From contig JAIPBL010000056.1 in the NCBI GenBank assembly GCA_021739645.1, positions 1 to 41,141 on the forward strand: 41,141 bases of DNA, read 5' to 3'. Made by a program: the position numbers and the translations under genes. Shown here one piece after another: positions 7,899 through 16,976 of this stretch; within the stretch, counting starts at the first letter, position 1; the number at the start of each line of letters is the position of its first letter. Below the pieces are notes generated by a model, which was given only the letters and a program-made list of their open reading frames with translations, ran no database searches and had not been told where the DNA came from. This DNA comes from Saprospiraceae bacterium. GTDB lineage: Bacteria; Bacteroidota; Bacteroidia; Chitinophagales; Saprospiraceae.

Positions 7899-8885
7899 TC
7901 AAGCATTTACATACATCACCTCTTTCACTGCTTTTATGATTTTTGAAGGATTTGGCATGTACTCATCTACCAGCGTAGGAGCATAACCTAGTGATGTGTC
8001 GGCTGAATTTACCCTTGTTACTGGTGCATCCAAGTGGTCAAAAGCGTATTTCTGTACTTCGTAAGCAATTTCGGCAGAAACGCCAAACAAAGGCCAAGAT
8101 TCATCAACTACAACAAGACGGTTAGTCTTTTTTACCGATTCAATTACCGTATAAATATCTAACGGGCGGATAGTGCGAAGGTCAATAACTTCCGCAGAAA
8201 TGCCCATGCCTTCCAATTCCTCGGCAGCTTTTAATGCTTCCAAAACCATTTTATTGAAAGAAACGATGGTCACATCCGTACCATATTTGCGCACAGCTGC
8301 CACACCTATTGGCACAAGGTATTCGCCATCAGGAACCATGCCTTTAAAGCCATAGAGCACTTCTGACTCCATGACACAAACAGGGTCATTGTCTCGAATA
8401 GCTGATTTCATGAGCCCTTTGGCGTCGGCGGGGTCAATGCAGGAAATGACCTTGAGTCCTGGAACGTTCCCAAGCCAACTTTCAAAAGTCTGAGAATGCT
8501 GTTGAGCAAGTTGTCCGGCAGCGCCCGAAGGTCCACGGAATACAATCGGGCAAGTAAAATCACCTGCCGACTGTGATAAGGTTTTCGCTGCATTGTTCAC
8601 GATTTGGTCAAATGCCAACACGGCGAAATTCCAAGTCATGAACTCAATAATTGGTCGAAGGCCATTCATGGCTGCCCCCACACCTATGCCAGCAAAACCA
8701 AGCTCTGCAATAGGCGTGTCAATGACACGACGTGCACCAAATTCTTCCAACATGCCTTTGCTGACTTTGTAGGCGCCATTGTATTCAGCAACCTCCTCGC
8801 CCATGAGAAAAACGGAATCATCACGTCGCATCTCTTCAGACATTGCCTCCCGAAGGGCTTCCCTCAATTGAAGTTCTCTTGCCAT
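7899..8885 (-). CDS. pdhB: pyruvate dehydrogenase E1 component subunit beta
   Basis: The product is 328 residues, full length for the beta subunit of a heterotetrameric E1. Family landmarks visible: the thiamine-diphosphate-activating Glu region GEEVAEYNGAYKVSKG, the DTPIAELGFAGIGVGAA segment, and FRGPSGAAGQLAQQHSQ, which in this family follows the interface and phosphorylation-loop contacts. The C-terminal transketolase domain has VVDESWPLFGVSAEI. With PdhA it decarboxylates pyruvate and passes the acetyl group to the lipoyl domain of E2. No pdhA, E2 or E3 gene is in the window, which agrees with the scattered pdh genes of many Bacteroidota. A branched-chain 2-oxoacid E1 beta is a weaker alternative. 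It is transcribed alone from a promoter near 8935 and ends at the shared terminator. Confidence 0.92.
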   Translation of the reverse strand: MARELQLREALREAMSEEMRRDDSVFLMGEEVAEYNGAYKVSKGMLEEFGARRVIDTPIAELGFAGIGVGAAMNGLRPIIEFMTWNFAVLAFDQIVNNAAKTLSQSAGDFTCPIVFRGPSGAAGQLAQQHSQTFESWLGNVPGLKVISCIDPADAKGLMKSAIRDNDPVCVMESEVLYGFKGMVPDGEYLVPIGVAAVRKYGTDVTIVSFNKMVLEALKAAEELEGMGISAEVIDLRTIRPLDIYTVIESVKKTNRLVVVDESWPLFGVSAEIAYEVQKYAFDHLDAPVTRVNSADTSLGYAPTLVDEYMPNPSKIIKAVKEVMYVNA

Positions 8886-8934
8886 CTTGATGTCAATATT
8901 TATTGGAAAAAGTCATGTTTTTAAAAATCAGCTG

Positions 8935-8942
8935 CAAAAGTA
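8935..8942 (-). promoter_or_regulatory. candidate promoter of pdhB
   Basis: The minus strand reads TACTTTTG, an exact TAnnTTTG -7 box about 50 bases upstream of the ATG at 8885. At the -33 position there is only a CTG (complement of 8963-8965, spacer 20). The rest of the divergent gap 8886-9134 is AT-rich, with nothing else recognised. Confidence 0.45.
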
Positions 8943-9134
8943 TCTTTCCATTCCCAACTTTTCAGCATAAAAATTCAAAGATTCACAACATATTATTTCA
9001 CATTTGGTTGAATATGTTGATTTTATTCCGTATCAAGTAACCAGACCTCCTTATCCAAAAAAAAAACCAACATGTTTTCCGTTTACAGAATATAATCACG
9101 AACTTTGACGTGCAAACTACAATTTTATACCACT

Positions 9135-10067
9135 ATGCGGCCATTCAGGATTTATTACTTCCTACTTCCTTTGACTACTTTTTTGCTTTTTTCTTGTGAA
9201 GATGTGGTTAATTTACCCGTTGATTCAATGCCTGAATTAGTGGTTTTTAGCAACTTTTCCGACCAGAATGGCCTAGAAGTTTATGTTTACAAAACAAGGT
9301 CCATCCTCTCAAATGAGCCAACGGAGTATGTGGAAAATGCTGTGGTAAAGGTATTTGCTGGTGAGGAATTACTAGAACAATTGAATTTAGTGGTGCCTGA
9401 TGAATCCATACCCTATTATTCCACCAACCACTTGACACCTGAATTTGACAAGGAATATACGATTGAAGTTAACGTAGTAGGCTACCAGACAATTACTGCT
9501 AAAAACAGTATCCCAACACCTGTAAACCTTGAAGATGTTTCCTTTGAACCACTAGTGTCGCCAGGAAAAGGAAATGATGTTATGGTTCATTTTTATACCT
9601 CAGTTTCTTTGCGTGACCCTGTCGGCATTGAAAATTATTACCACCTCAAATTTTACCAAGAACTAACTCCTTTTACGGTTGTATCAAGCACCGATACAAT
9701 TTTTGGTGCTACTTACTTGGCCTATCCCACTTCTGTGGACAAGATTGATGAAAATGCACCGCCTACCAAATACGACAAGGATCAAAGTTATCTAATCAAA
9801 GATACCTATTTTGATGGGCAATACATTACGTTCAATTTTAATGGCCTTTATTCTTTCAACCCCACAGAAACAGTTCCAGGTAGGTTCTTGATTGAACTTA
9901 GAACAGTCTCTAAGGCGTACTTTTTGTACCATGAATCTCTTAACAGGCAATTTCAAAATAACGGCTCAGTCGGAGAAGGAGATGTCGTTTTTAATAATAT
10001 TGACAATGGAGTTGGCAATTTTGCTGGATTTACCTCTAAAGTGAATTCTTTCAAATTAACTGACTAA
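9135..10067 (+). CDS. DUF4249-family lipoprotein
   Basis: The frame opens at a TTG (9105), but the ATG at 9135 gives a clean lipoprotein signal: MRPF, then a hydrophobic run, then LLFSCEDV with the lipidated Cys at about residue 21. The product is ~310 residues. The mature start CEDVVNLP, the early LVVFSNFSDQ strand, the ENAVVKVFAG segment, and the Y-x-x-x-V-x-V-x-G-Y-Q-T-I-x-A...IPTPV stretch are the familiar pattern of DUF4249, a family of predicted outer-membrane-associated beta-sandwich lipoproteins of Bacteroidota. These genes usually sit beside a TonB-dependent receptor with a carboxypeptidase-regulatory-like domain, and none is present here. Function is unknown; a role in nutrient capture is family-level speculation. 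It ends before a strong terminator. Confidence 0.8.
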   Translation: MRPFRIYYFLLPLTTFLLFSCEDVVNLPVDSMPELVVFSNFSDQNGLEVYVYKTRSILSNEPTEYVENAVVKVFAGEELLEQLNLVVPDESIPYYSTNHLTPEFDKEYTIEVNVVGYQTITAKNSIPTPVNLEDVSFEPLVSPGKGNDVMVHFYTSVSLRDPVGIENYYHLKFYQELTPFTVVSSTDTIFGATYLAYPTSVDKIDENAPPTKYDKDQSYLIKDTYFDGQYITFNFNGLYSFNPTETVPGRFLIELRTVSKAYFLYHESLNRQFQNNGSVGEGDVVFNNIDNGVGNFAGFTSKVNSFKLTD

Positions 10068-10095
10068 AAGGATTGACAAACAAAGTCTTAAATTA

Positions 10096-10140
10096 AAAAG
10101 AGCGGTAAACGATTCTCTCGTTCCCGCTCTTTTTTTTTTA
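10096..10140. terminator. intrinsic terminator of the DUF4249 gene
   Basis: A 10-bp outer stem (10096-10105 with 10124-10133) has an inner AACGA/TCGTT stem (10108-10112 with 10118-10122), followed by a run of nine or more T. The A-rich left side could also serve the minus-strand ORF that ends at 10182. Confidence 0.9.
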
Positions 10141-10181
10141 CAGTTAAATGCTATTCTTGAAATAGTAATTAAACTGTTGTT

Positions 10182-10373
10182 TTAAGACCTAGGCAACCTT
10201 GCACTGCTGAAGCTCATGCCTCGACCATTGTAAGCTGCAGTTGAATTCAAGCCAGTAATTGAGTATTGTTTCCGTGGGTTAAAATTGGCTTCGTGTTTTT
10301 TAACTGCCTTATTTGCTGCAAGTGTAAGCTTAGAAATAAGGGCAGTCAACTTTTTCGATTTAACATTATCCAT
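10182..10373 (-). CDS. possible small hypothetical protein (63 residues)
   Basis: This is an ORF with an ATG start, a basic N-terminus (MDNVKSKKLTALISKL), a lysine-rich amphipathic helix, and a Ser/Gly/Arg-rich tail ending ARLPRS. There is no signal peptide, no membrane segment and no Cys. It fills an otherwise empty gap between the DUF4249 terminator and the dockerin-like gene and overlaps no other gene, which is the main argument for it. I recognise no family. The gap upstream (10374-10582) is AT-rich with no clear promoter. It may be real or may be chance. Confidence 0.4.
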   Translation of the reverse strand: MDNVKSKKLTALISKLTLAANKAVKKHEANFNPRKQYSITGLNSTAAYNGRGMSFSSARLPRS

Positions 10374-10582
10374 AAGCGCACGGATTTAAGTGTGAGTTAG
10401 GAAGTTTAAAAAAATGCGTCTTCACTAATGGATATTTCAAAGGATATTCTGTGGCAGCGAAGTTAAAAACAATCTGATGCATTAATAATGAACAGGATAT
10501 TATTTTTTTAAAAAAAAATCAAACACAAAATTATAATTCAAACAATTCACATCTCACCAAACACAATACTGAATCACTTGCA

Positions 10583-13500
10583 TTAATCTTCACCTGTCTT
10601 TAGGCCATCGTCTTCATCGGAACCAAACAATGAGGTGATTGCACTGTTGTTGACGTCTCCAATTTTTATGGCCACAAAATGATGGTTAACTTCATCCATC
10701 ATCAAATCGTTAACAAGTATTGATTCCGGGAAGGGCTCAACAAACGGATTCAGCAGGTTTGGGAAATCGTAGGCAGCGTCAACGAATCTCCAAGATGTAT
10801 TGTTGGGAAAAGCGGTGTTTATCACCAAAATGAGTTTTCTAATTTCTACAATATCAAAAGTGGACACAGCTCCTGAATTGTTGATATCAGCTGCAATAAT
10901 TTTGTAGGGTGTATCCAATGTGTCAACTCCAAGAATGTGTTTTCGTATTAGCACCAAGTCAAAAGTGGTTACGCCATTGAGCGGGAGTGTGTCTTTTGAT
11001 GGCGTGATAGTGTAGTCATTGCCAAATGGAAGGTCTTCAAAAAGATATTCACCGCTAATCCCTGTGTTAACCATTTCATTGAAACCACCTGTGCTTGAAG
11101 CGGTTACTTTCACTTTATTTACTCCAATGCCAAGTTCGGTTTCGATTATTCCACCGAGAAGTAAATTATTGAATTGGCACCCTTGGCCTGCTTGGATGGT
11201 CAAGTTGGTTTGGCAGTGACTTTGGTTGCCGGAAACATCATAAATCCAAACATCGACAAGGTAGGTCCCAATATCATCACAGGTATAGGTTAATGTTTCA
11301 ACATTTGAGTTTTGGGAAAAAGAAAAATCCAGTTGGCTGGTACAATTATCTTGACTCCCGTTGTCCAAGTCTTGAACATGAACATCTACAAATTCTGATG
11401 CTGGGATATAAAAGGTATCTACACTCTTACAAACCGCTACCGGGGCAATGGTATCAAAGACGGTAAAAGAAGTCAAACAAGTCTTCATCTTTCCGCATTC
11501 ATCCGTGGCTTTGTAAGTCACTGAATAACTTCCTGGGGCGATGCTTACAGGGGCCCCTAGTACGTTCCCAAGGTTGCCAGAAACCGTTAACGCAATATTT
11601 GTCCCGCATCCTTCAACCAGCGGGGTTGGGACTAGGGTATCAAAAGTACAGTCCGTGCCATCTAGGTATAAATCAGGTATTTCACAACCATCCAGAAAAG
11701 TTACCGCTGCGTTGTTATTGACGTGTATGGTTTGGGTGTAGGTCATGTATCCATCGCCATTGTCCATAAATTGATTCGGATTCAACTCCGTGTCAGTGCC
11801 GATAATGGTATCTAAATAAGCGCATGAATTGATAATCACCCATTCCCGGTTCACTGTGTAGCAGCCAGGCGAACCCGACGGAACAATCATGTCATTGAAA
11901 GAGGTTGAAAGCTGTTCACAAATTACCATTGAGATGGTCGGGTCGGGAAGGTCAGCTAGCACCAAAGCAATGCAAAGCGAGGTGTCCTGAGGGAATTGAG
12001 TGACAAAATTGGAAACATGCTGCACGACGATAGATTGAGTGCAGCTCAGTGTATCCATAGAATTAGTAGCTAAAATATTCCTTGAGACTACCCCATTTCC
12101 ACAGCCATCAACATCGGTAGTTGCATTCTGATTTATGACATAGCTACAATTGTCATAAAAAATGGGGCTGCCATTTTGCTCAAAAACGCTGTAATTCCCA
12201 GCCTGAATAGCAGGTGAGAGCACCCCGAAAAAATAATCGCAGTTGACGGTATCACTAGGTGGGCAGGAAACAAGCGTTTCATCTGTAATTTTCAAGACCA
12301 AAGTTTGCGTTGTATCATTTCCGCAAACATCTGTTAAGGTGTAGTCAATTTGATAGTTCCCTGGCAGTGTATCTGGGTGTATCCACATTCCATTTACATT
12401 TGAATTGCCAAAGGGTGTTTGTATCAAAAAATCAAAACTTGAACATTCAGCTAACACATTTGCGGCGGGTAAGTAAACAGAATCGACACATGCACCGGAA
12501 TTGCTAAAATATAAGGTGTCTGGTATCTCAAAAAATGGAGGCTGCATATCCGCAATCAAGATTGTTTGCGTGTCCCTAACAGTCATTGCCCCACAAATAT
12601 TAACTACCGACCATGCCCGCTTGATTCGGTAAGAATCTCCACAAAGGTGGGTGATATTGTCAACATAACTGACCGCAAACTTGCAATGCACGCTGTTATT
12701 CGGTGGATAATCGCCTACCAACGGCCAACCAGTGACATTGGGGTGGGCTGTTGCAGTCAGACCAAGCGTATCGTTGCAACTGATTGCTGGATTGACAATG
12801 CCATCTAAGTCTTCTGGAAAAACAACGAGGCTTATCGGAAACCGCTTGCCTGTAATCAATTGCTCACAGGTTGTTTGCGTTCCGTTTGGTGAAATAGCCA
12901 GCCATGTCCGAGTGATTTGAAAGGCAAAAGTGTCGGGACACTGCGTGGAAGTTAGGTCATCAGAAAAGGACAGGCTCACTGTGGCAAAACAACCTGTCAG
13001 TTCAGGCACACCTGTATATGCCGTGTCTATCGGCTCATTACAATATTGCACCAAATTGGGTGGGCAAGTAATGGCTTCAGTTTCGCCTCCTGATACTGTC
13101 ACGAGAGTTTCGCAAGAATGCCCCGTTTCCGCGTTGGTCAACTGAACACTGAAACTGACCCCTACATCATCCGCATTAATAATGGCTGGCACCCAATTCC
13201 CTGCCTCGAAAATTTCAGTCGAATAATCTTCATCGCAAGGGCTAAAACTATTACCGAGGATGTCCGTTGCAGTCAACTCACGTTCGCATTCATCATTCAA
13301 TGAAACGGAGACTATGCCAGGACAATTAAAATTGGTGGAATTGTAAGCTAAGATGTTCACCTCGAAATCACAGGTGTAAAAATTGTTGTTTTGGTCAGAA
13401 ACTGCTAATGTTACAATGGTAACTCCAGTTGGTAAGCTGGTTCCAGGAAAAGGGAAAAACACGGGGTCAGTAGCTTGGAAATTAGCGCTCCAAACCAACG

Positions 13501-13684
13501 TGTCATAATCAATAAAAACACTGCATTCATCAATTGGCAGGTTTATTTCGTAATCATCTGGGCAAGTAAGCACCTGTGCTTGCAGATGGGCACTACCCGT
13601 TGCAAGGCAAAGTAAAAAAACTGCAGAGGTCTTGTAAATCAGGTAATTGAATAGAGGTGTAGGCTTGTGAATCGGTGACATCAT
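10583..13684 (-). CDS. giant secreted HYR/dockerin-like surface protein
   Basis: The product is 1033 residues. The N-terminal signal peptide has a long basic n-region, a hydrophobic run around residues 20-30, and likely cleavage after LQAQ (~residue 37). A chain of Cys-containing beta-sandwich domains follows, of HYR/Ig-like style, with recurring CPxxxxVxC starts and DxCG(N/K) turns such as TDVCGNDTTQT (452-461) and TDECGKMKTC (727-736). Residues ~840-895 look like a carboxypeptidase-regulatory/SdrD-type B domain (GISGEYLFEDLP). Residues ~900-960 contain a dockerin-like pair, each half with a TFDxVxIRKxIL helix and an ADINNSG calcium-loop-like segment. The end is short and acidic (DEDDGLKTGED), with no type A or B T9SS domain recognised. 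By analogy it is an exported adhesin or structural protein. No partner gene is adjacent and no terminator is visible downstream. Confidence 0.8.
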   Translation of the reverse strand: MMSPIHKPTPLFNYLIYKTSAVFLLCLATGSAHLQAQVLTCPDDYEINLPIDECSVFIDYDTLVWSANFQATDPVFFPFPGTSLPTGVTIVTLAVSDQNNNFYTCDFEVNILAYNSTNFNCPGIVSVSLNDECERELTATDILGNSFSPCDEDYSTEIFEAGNWVPAIINADDVGVSFSVQLTNAETGHSCETLVTVSGGETEAITCPPNLVQYCNEPIDTAYTGVPELTGCFATVSLSFSDDLTSTQCPDTFAFQITRTWLAISPNGTQTTCEQLITGKRFPISLVVFPEDLDGIVNPAISCNDTLGLTATAHPNVTGWPLVGDYPPNNSVHCKFAVSYVDNITHLCGDSYRIKRAWSVVNICGAMTVRDTQTILIADMQPPFFEIPDTLYFSNSGACVDSVYLPAANVLAECSSFDFLIQTPFGNSNVNGMWIHPDTLPGNYQIDYTLTDVCGNDTTQTLVLKITDETLVSCPPSDTVNCDYFFGVLSPAIQAGNYSVFEQNGSPIFYDNCSYVINQNATTDVDGCGNGVVSRNILATNSMDTLSCTQSIVVQHVSNFVTQFPQDTSLCIALVLADLPDPTISMVICEQLSTSFNDMIVPSGSPGCYTVNREWVIINSCAYLDTIIGTDTELNPNQFMDNGDGYMTYTQTIHVNNNAAVTFLDGCEIPDLYLDGTDCTFDTLVPTPLVEGCGTNIALTVSGNLGNVLGAPVSIAPGSYSVTYKATDECGKMKTCLTSFTVFDTIAPVAVCKSVDTFYIPASEFVDVHVQDLDNGSQDNCTSQLDFSFSQNSNVETLTYTCDDIGTYLVDVWIYDVSGNQSHCQTNLTIQAGQGCQFNNLLLGGIIETELGIGVNKVKVTASSTGGFNEMVNTGISGEYLFEDLPFGNDYTITPSKDTLPLNGVTTFDLVLIRKHILGVDTLDTPYKIIAADINNSGAVSTFDIVEIRKLILVINTAFPNNTSWRFVDAAYDFPNLLNPFVEPFPESILVNDLMMDEVNHHFVAIKIGDVNNSAITSLFGSDEDDGLKTGED

Positions 13685-14019
13685 GGGAAATAATTTTAGC
13701 CAAATAAAATTCCTTCAGAACCAATTTAATAAAATCGGTTGTTTGTTGATAGTCCTTGAATTTTATGAAATGCCCTAAAACAATGGTTGGTTCGATACCT
13801 AGGTGAGAATGGGGTGAGGCGTACTGTTTCAAAAAACAGACGCAATTTAAAACTATTTTAAAAATAAAGTCTTAATTTTTCAAAAAATCAAATTTTATGC
13901 CCAAGGAACTATCTACATGCAAACAGCTTTATCTTTTACATAAAAAGCCCTTTCTTCGCAGCTTTTTAGGCCATCTGCCGGTAAATTATCCAAGTTAATA
14001 AAATTTTCAATAGCTCAAC
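13685..14019. other. divergent intergenic region between dockerin-like gene and leuS (335 bases)
   Basis: This AT-rich stretch must hold the promoters of both divergent genes. On the plus strand TATCTTTT (13930-13937) is one base from TAnnTTTG and could serve leuS, ~85 bases upstream, but it lacks a -33 TTG. A short minus-strand frame starting at 13832 runs into the dockerin-like gene's signal-peptide region and is judged a shadow. No RNA gene or repeat was seen. Confidence 0.5.
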
Positions 14020-16881
14020 ATGGAATACAACCCGCGTGAAATTGAACAGAAATGGAAATCGTGGTGGGAACAAAACCAGGTTTACAAAGTCTCCAATGAA
14101 AGTTCCAAGCCTAAGTATTATGTGCTGGACATGTTCCCCTACCCTTCCGGTTCGGGTTTGCATGTCGGACATCCGCTGGGCTACATCGGCTCCGATATTT
14201 TCGCCCGCTACAAGCGCATGAGCGGCTTCAACGTGCTTCACCCGATGGGTTATGACGCTTTCGGGCTGCCCGCCGAACAATACGCTATTCAAACAGGCGT
14301 CCATCCAGCACAGGCCACGGCTATCAATATCGCCCGTTACCGGGAGCAGTTGGACAAGATTGGGTTTAGCTTCGACTGGAGCCGGGAAGTCCAAACCTGC
14401 GACCCTAAATACTACAAATGGACCCAATGGATTTTCCTCCAGCTTTTCAACCATTGGTACGACAACTCGATAGCCAAAGCTCGCCCAATTGAGGAGCTTG
14501 TTGCCATTTTTGAGGAAAAAGGCACTGGCAACATCCAAGCTGCTTCCTCGGAACCCCTAGCTTTTTCTGCTGCGCAATGGCAGGGCATGTCACCAAAGGA
14601 AAAAGACGATGCGTTGATGAATTATCGTATCGCCTACCGAAAGACCACCTACGTCTGGTGGTGCGAAGACCTCGGTACGGTGCTGGCAAATGACGAGGTG
14701 AAAGATGGCGTGAGCGAGCGGGGTGGACACCCCGTGGAGCGCAAGCCAATGCTCCAATGGAGCCTCCGAATTACCGCCTACGCCGACCGCTTGCTTTCTG
14801 ACCTTGACACCGTGGATTTTAGTGATTCGATGAAAAAGATGCAATCGAATTGGATCGGCAAATCGCAGGGTGCTCAAATGTTTTTTGAGCTGGACAACGG
14901 GGCTGGCCAGTTGGAAATCTTTACTACCCGACCAGACACCATCTTCGGGGCAACCTTCATGGTTGTAGCACCGGAGCACGATTTGGTGAAACAAATCACC
15001 ACGCCCGACCAAGCCCAAGCCATCGCCGATTACCTCGCCTACGTGAACACCCGCAGTGAGCGTGACCGAATGTCAGAGACGAAGGAGGTGTCCGGGGCTT
15101 TCACAGGCGCTTATGCCCTGAACCCGTTTAATGGTGAAAAAATCCCCATCTGGATTGCCGAGTACGTGCTGAAAGATTATGGGACTGGCGCTATCATGGC
15201 AGTACCAGCCGACGACGAGCGGGACATGCGTTTTGCCAAAAAATTCAACCTGCCCATTGTCGAAATCATTGACAAAAGCATGTACCCCGGCGCTACCATC
15301 GAGGACAAACAGGGCAAAATGATAAACTCAGATTTCCTGAACGGAATGGAAGTCATGGACGCCATTGAAGCCGTGTTGCAGCGCATCGAAAGCATGGGCA
15401 TCGGCCACCGAAAAATCAACTTCAAGTTGAGGGATGCCATCTACAGCCGCCAGCGTTACTGGGGCGAACCGTTCCCGATAGCTTACGATGAAAACGGTGT
15501 GGCCCATGCCTTGCCTGAAAATGAACTGCCACTGGAACTGCCCGTTTTAGAAGATTTCAAGCCAGCATCTGGTGCTAAATCACCGCTCGCCCGTGCCGAA
15601 GACTGGGTAAATTTCAAGCCCGGATGGCGGCGGGAAACCGACACCATGCCTGGTTTTGCGGGTTCTTCGTGGTACTTCCTTCGGTACATGGACTCCGACA
15701 ACGACCAAGCGTTTGCTTCGCAAAAAGCCATCAACTATTGGCAGGACGTTGACCTGTACGTCGGTGGCACGGAACATGCCGTTGGGCATTTGATGTACAG
15801 TCGTTTTTGGCATAAGTTCCTGTACGACAAGGGTTTAGTGCCAACAAAAGAGCCGTACAAAAAGCTGATGAACCAAGGGATGATTCAAGGCGTCATTGAG
15901 AATATTTACCTACAGAAAGAAAAAGTCAATGGCAAGTCTAAGTTTGTTTGTGCAAAAATTGCGGAGCAAAAAAACCTGGATGACTATGTGAAAATCCCGG
16001 TACTGGTGGATTATATTGCTGACTACGGTTTGCAGGATTCACACTTGGATTTGGAGGGAATGCGCAATTTTATTGCCTGGCGCCCTGAATACGCCGATGC
16101 CATTTTCGAGTGTGGAAGTGGAACTTTTGAAAACAGCACTTTCAACCCAAGCGGGGACGTCGGTAACCTGAAATTCCAAACCGTTTCGGAGGTTGGCAAA
16201 ATGTCCAAGTCCAAGTACAATGTCATCAATCCAGACGATGTCGTAGAAAAATATGGCGCAGACTGCTTCCGAATGTACGAAATGTTCCTCGGCCCCATTG
16301 AACAAGCCAAGCCTTGGGACACGAAAGGCATCAGTGGTGTGTCTAGTTTCCTTCGGAAACTGTGGGGACTGTTTTATAGCGAAAGCGGAAAGTTCCTAGT
16401 GAACGAAGACGAGCCGACCAAGGAGGAATTGAAAGTGCTACACACCTGCATCAAGAAAATATCGGAAGATATTGAACGCTTTTCGTTCAACACCTGCGTG
16501 AGTGGCTTCATGATTTGTGTCAACGAACTTCGCACCCTCAATTGCTCCAAACGGGTGATTTTGGATGAATTGGTCAGGTTGGTTGGGCCATTTGCGCCGT
16601 TCACTGCCGAGGAGCTTTGGCACCAATTGGGGCATGAGACTTCTGTTTGCGAAGCGGACTTCCCCAAGGTCAACGAATCTTACTTGGTTCAGGATACCAT
16701 CGCTTATCCGGTCAGTATCAATGGTAAAAAACGTGACCTCGTCGAACTGCCTGCTGGCATGTCAAAAGAGGAACTGGAAAAAGCTGCCTTGGAACTGGAC
16801 AAAGTGCAGAAATGGCTGGAAGGTCAGGCGGTGAAAAAAGTAATCGTTGTGCCAGGTAGGATGATAAATATTGTCGTGTAG
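14020..16881 (+). CDS. leuS: leucyl-tRNA synthetase
   Basis: The product is 953 residues, longer than the E. coli enzyme but normal for Bacteroidota. It is a class I synthetase that charges tRNA-Leu. The HIGH signature appears as HVGH at residues 48-51 within YPSGSGLHVGHPLGY. The CP1 editing domain shows the threonine-rich TTRPDT (302-307) and GTGAIMAVPADDERD (388-402), whose Asp anchors mischarged amino acids. The KMSKS loop is exact at 727-731. The extra length comes from an insertion near residues 145-230 and another before KMSKS (~625-720). The C-terminal ~200 residues are the anticodon-binding helical bundle and an end domain. It is cytosolic and single-gene, with a terminator 56 bases downstream. 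Confidence 0.97.
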   Translation: MEYNPREIEQKWKSWWEQNQVYKVSNESSKPKYYVLDMFPYPSGSGLHVGHPLGYIGSDIFARYKRMSGFNVLHPMGYDAFGLPAEQYAIQTGVHPAQATAINIARYREQLDKIGFSFDWSREVQTCDPKYYKWTQWIFLQLFNHWYDNSIAKARPIEELVAIFEEKGTGNIQAASSEPLAFSAAQWQGMSPKEKDDALMNYRIAYRKTTYVWWCEDLGTVLANDEVKDGVSERGGHPVERKPMLQWSLRITAYADRLLSDLDTVDFSDSMKKMQSNWIGKSQGAQMFFELDNGAGQLEIFTTRPDTIFGATFMVVAPEHDLVKQITTPDQAQAIADYLAYVNTRSERDRMSETKEVSGAFTGAYALNPFNGEKIPIWIAEYVLKDYGTGAIMAVPADDERDMRFAKKFNLPIVEIIDKSMYPGATIEDKQGKMINSDFLNGMEVMDAIEAVLQRIESMGIGHRKINFKLRDAIYSRQRYWGEPFPIAYDENGVAHALPENELPLELPVLEDFKPASGAKSPLARAEDWVNFKPGWRRETDTMPGFAGSSWYFLRYMDSDNDQAFASQKAINYWQDVDLYVGGTEHAVGHLMYSRFWHKFLYDKGLVPTKEPYKKLMNQGMIQGVIENIYLQKEKVNGKSKFVCAKIAEQKNLDDYVKIPVLVDYIADYGLQDSHLDLEGMRNFIAWRPEYADAIFECGSGTFENSTFNPSGDVGNLKFQTVSEVGKMSKSKYNVINPDDVVEKYGADCFRMYEMFLGPIEQAKPWDTKGISGVSSFLRKLWGLFYSESGKFLVNEDEPTKEELKVLHTCIKKISEDIERFSFNTCVSGFMICVNELRTLNCSKRVILDELVRLVGPFAPFTAEELWHQLGHETSVCEADFPKVNESYLVQDTIAYPVSINGKKRDLVELPAGMSKEELEKAALELDKVQKWLEGQAVKKVIVVPGRMINIVV

Positions 16882-16936
16882 AGCTGTTGCCGCCCAATTT
16901 ATTGGGTCGGTCTTTGCGATTTTAGCGGAAATAATT

Positions 16937-16976
16937 CAGGCCATCGGTTTTAGAACCCGATGGCCTGTTGTTTTTA
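16937..16976 (+). terminator. intrinsic terminator of leuS
   Basis: An 11-bp perfect stem (16937-16947 with 16957-16967) is followed by TTGTTTTT. It abuts the stop codon of the converging M43 gene (16974-16976). On the minus strand the following tract is weak, so termination there is less certain. Confidence 0.85.

Noticed and set aside
10500-10520. T7/A9 run after the dockerin-like gene as a terminator
   Set aside because: It is a purely A/T palindrome without a GC stem and too weak to call as an intrinsic terminator.
13593-13832. 79-codon minus-strand ORF overlapping the start of the dockerin-like gene
   Set aside because: It overlaps the signal-peptide coding region in another frame, has no signal or domain, and lies where the promoter should be.
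13966-14538. 190-codon minus-strand ORF over the start of leuS
   Set aside because: leuS is unmistakable on the plus strand. This frame is a complement shadow that also extends into the leuS promoter region.
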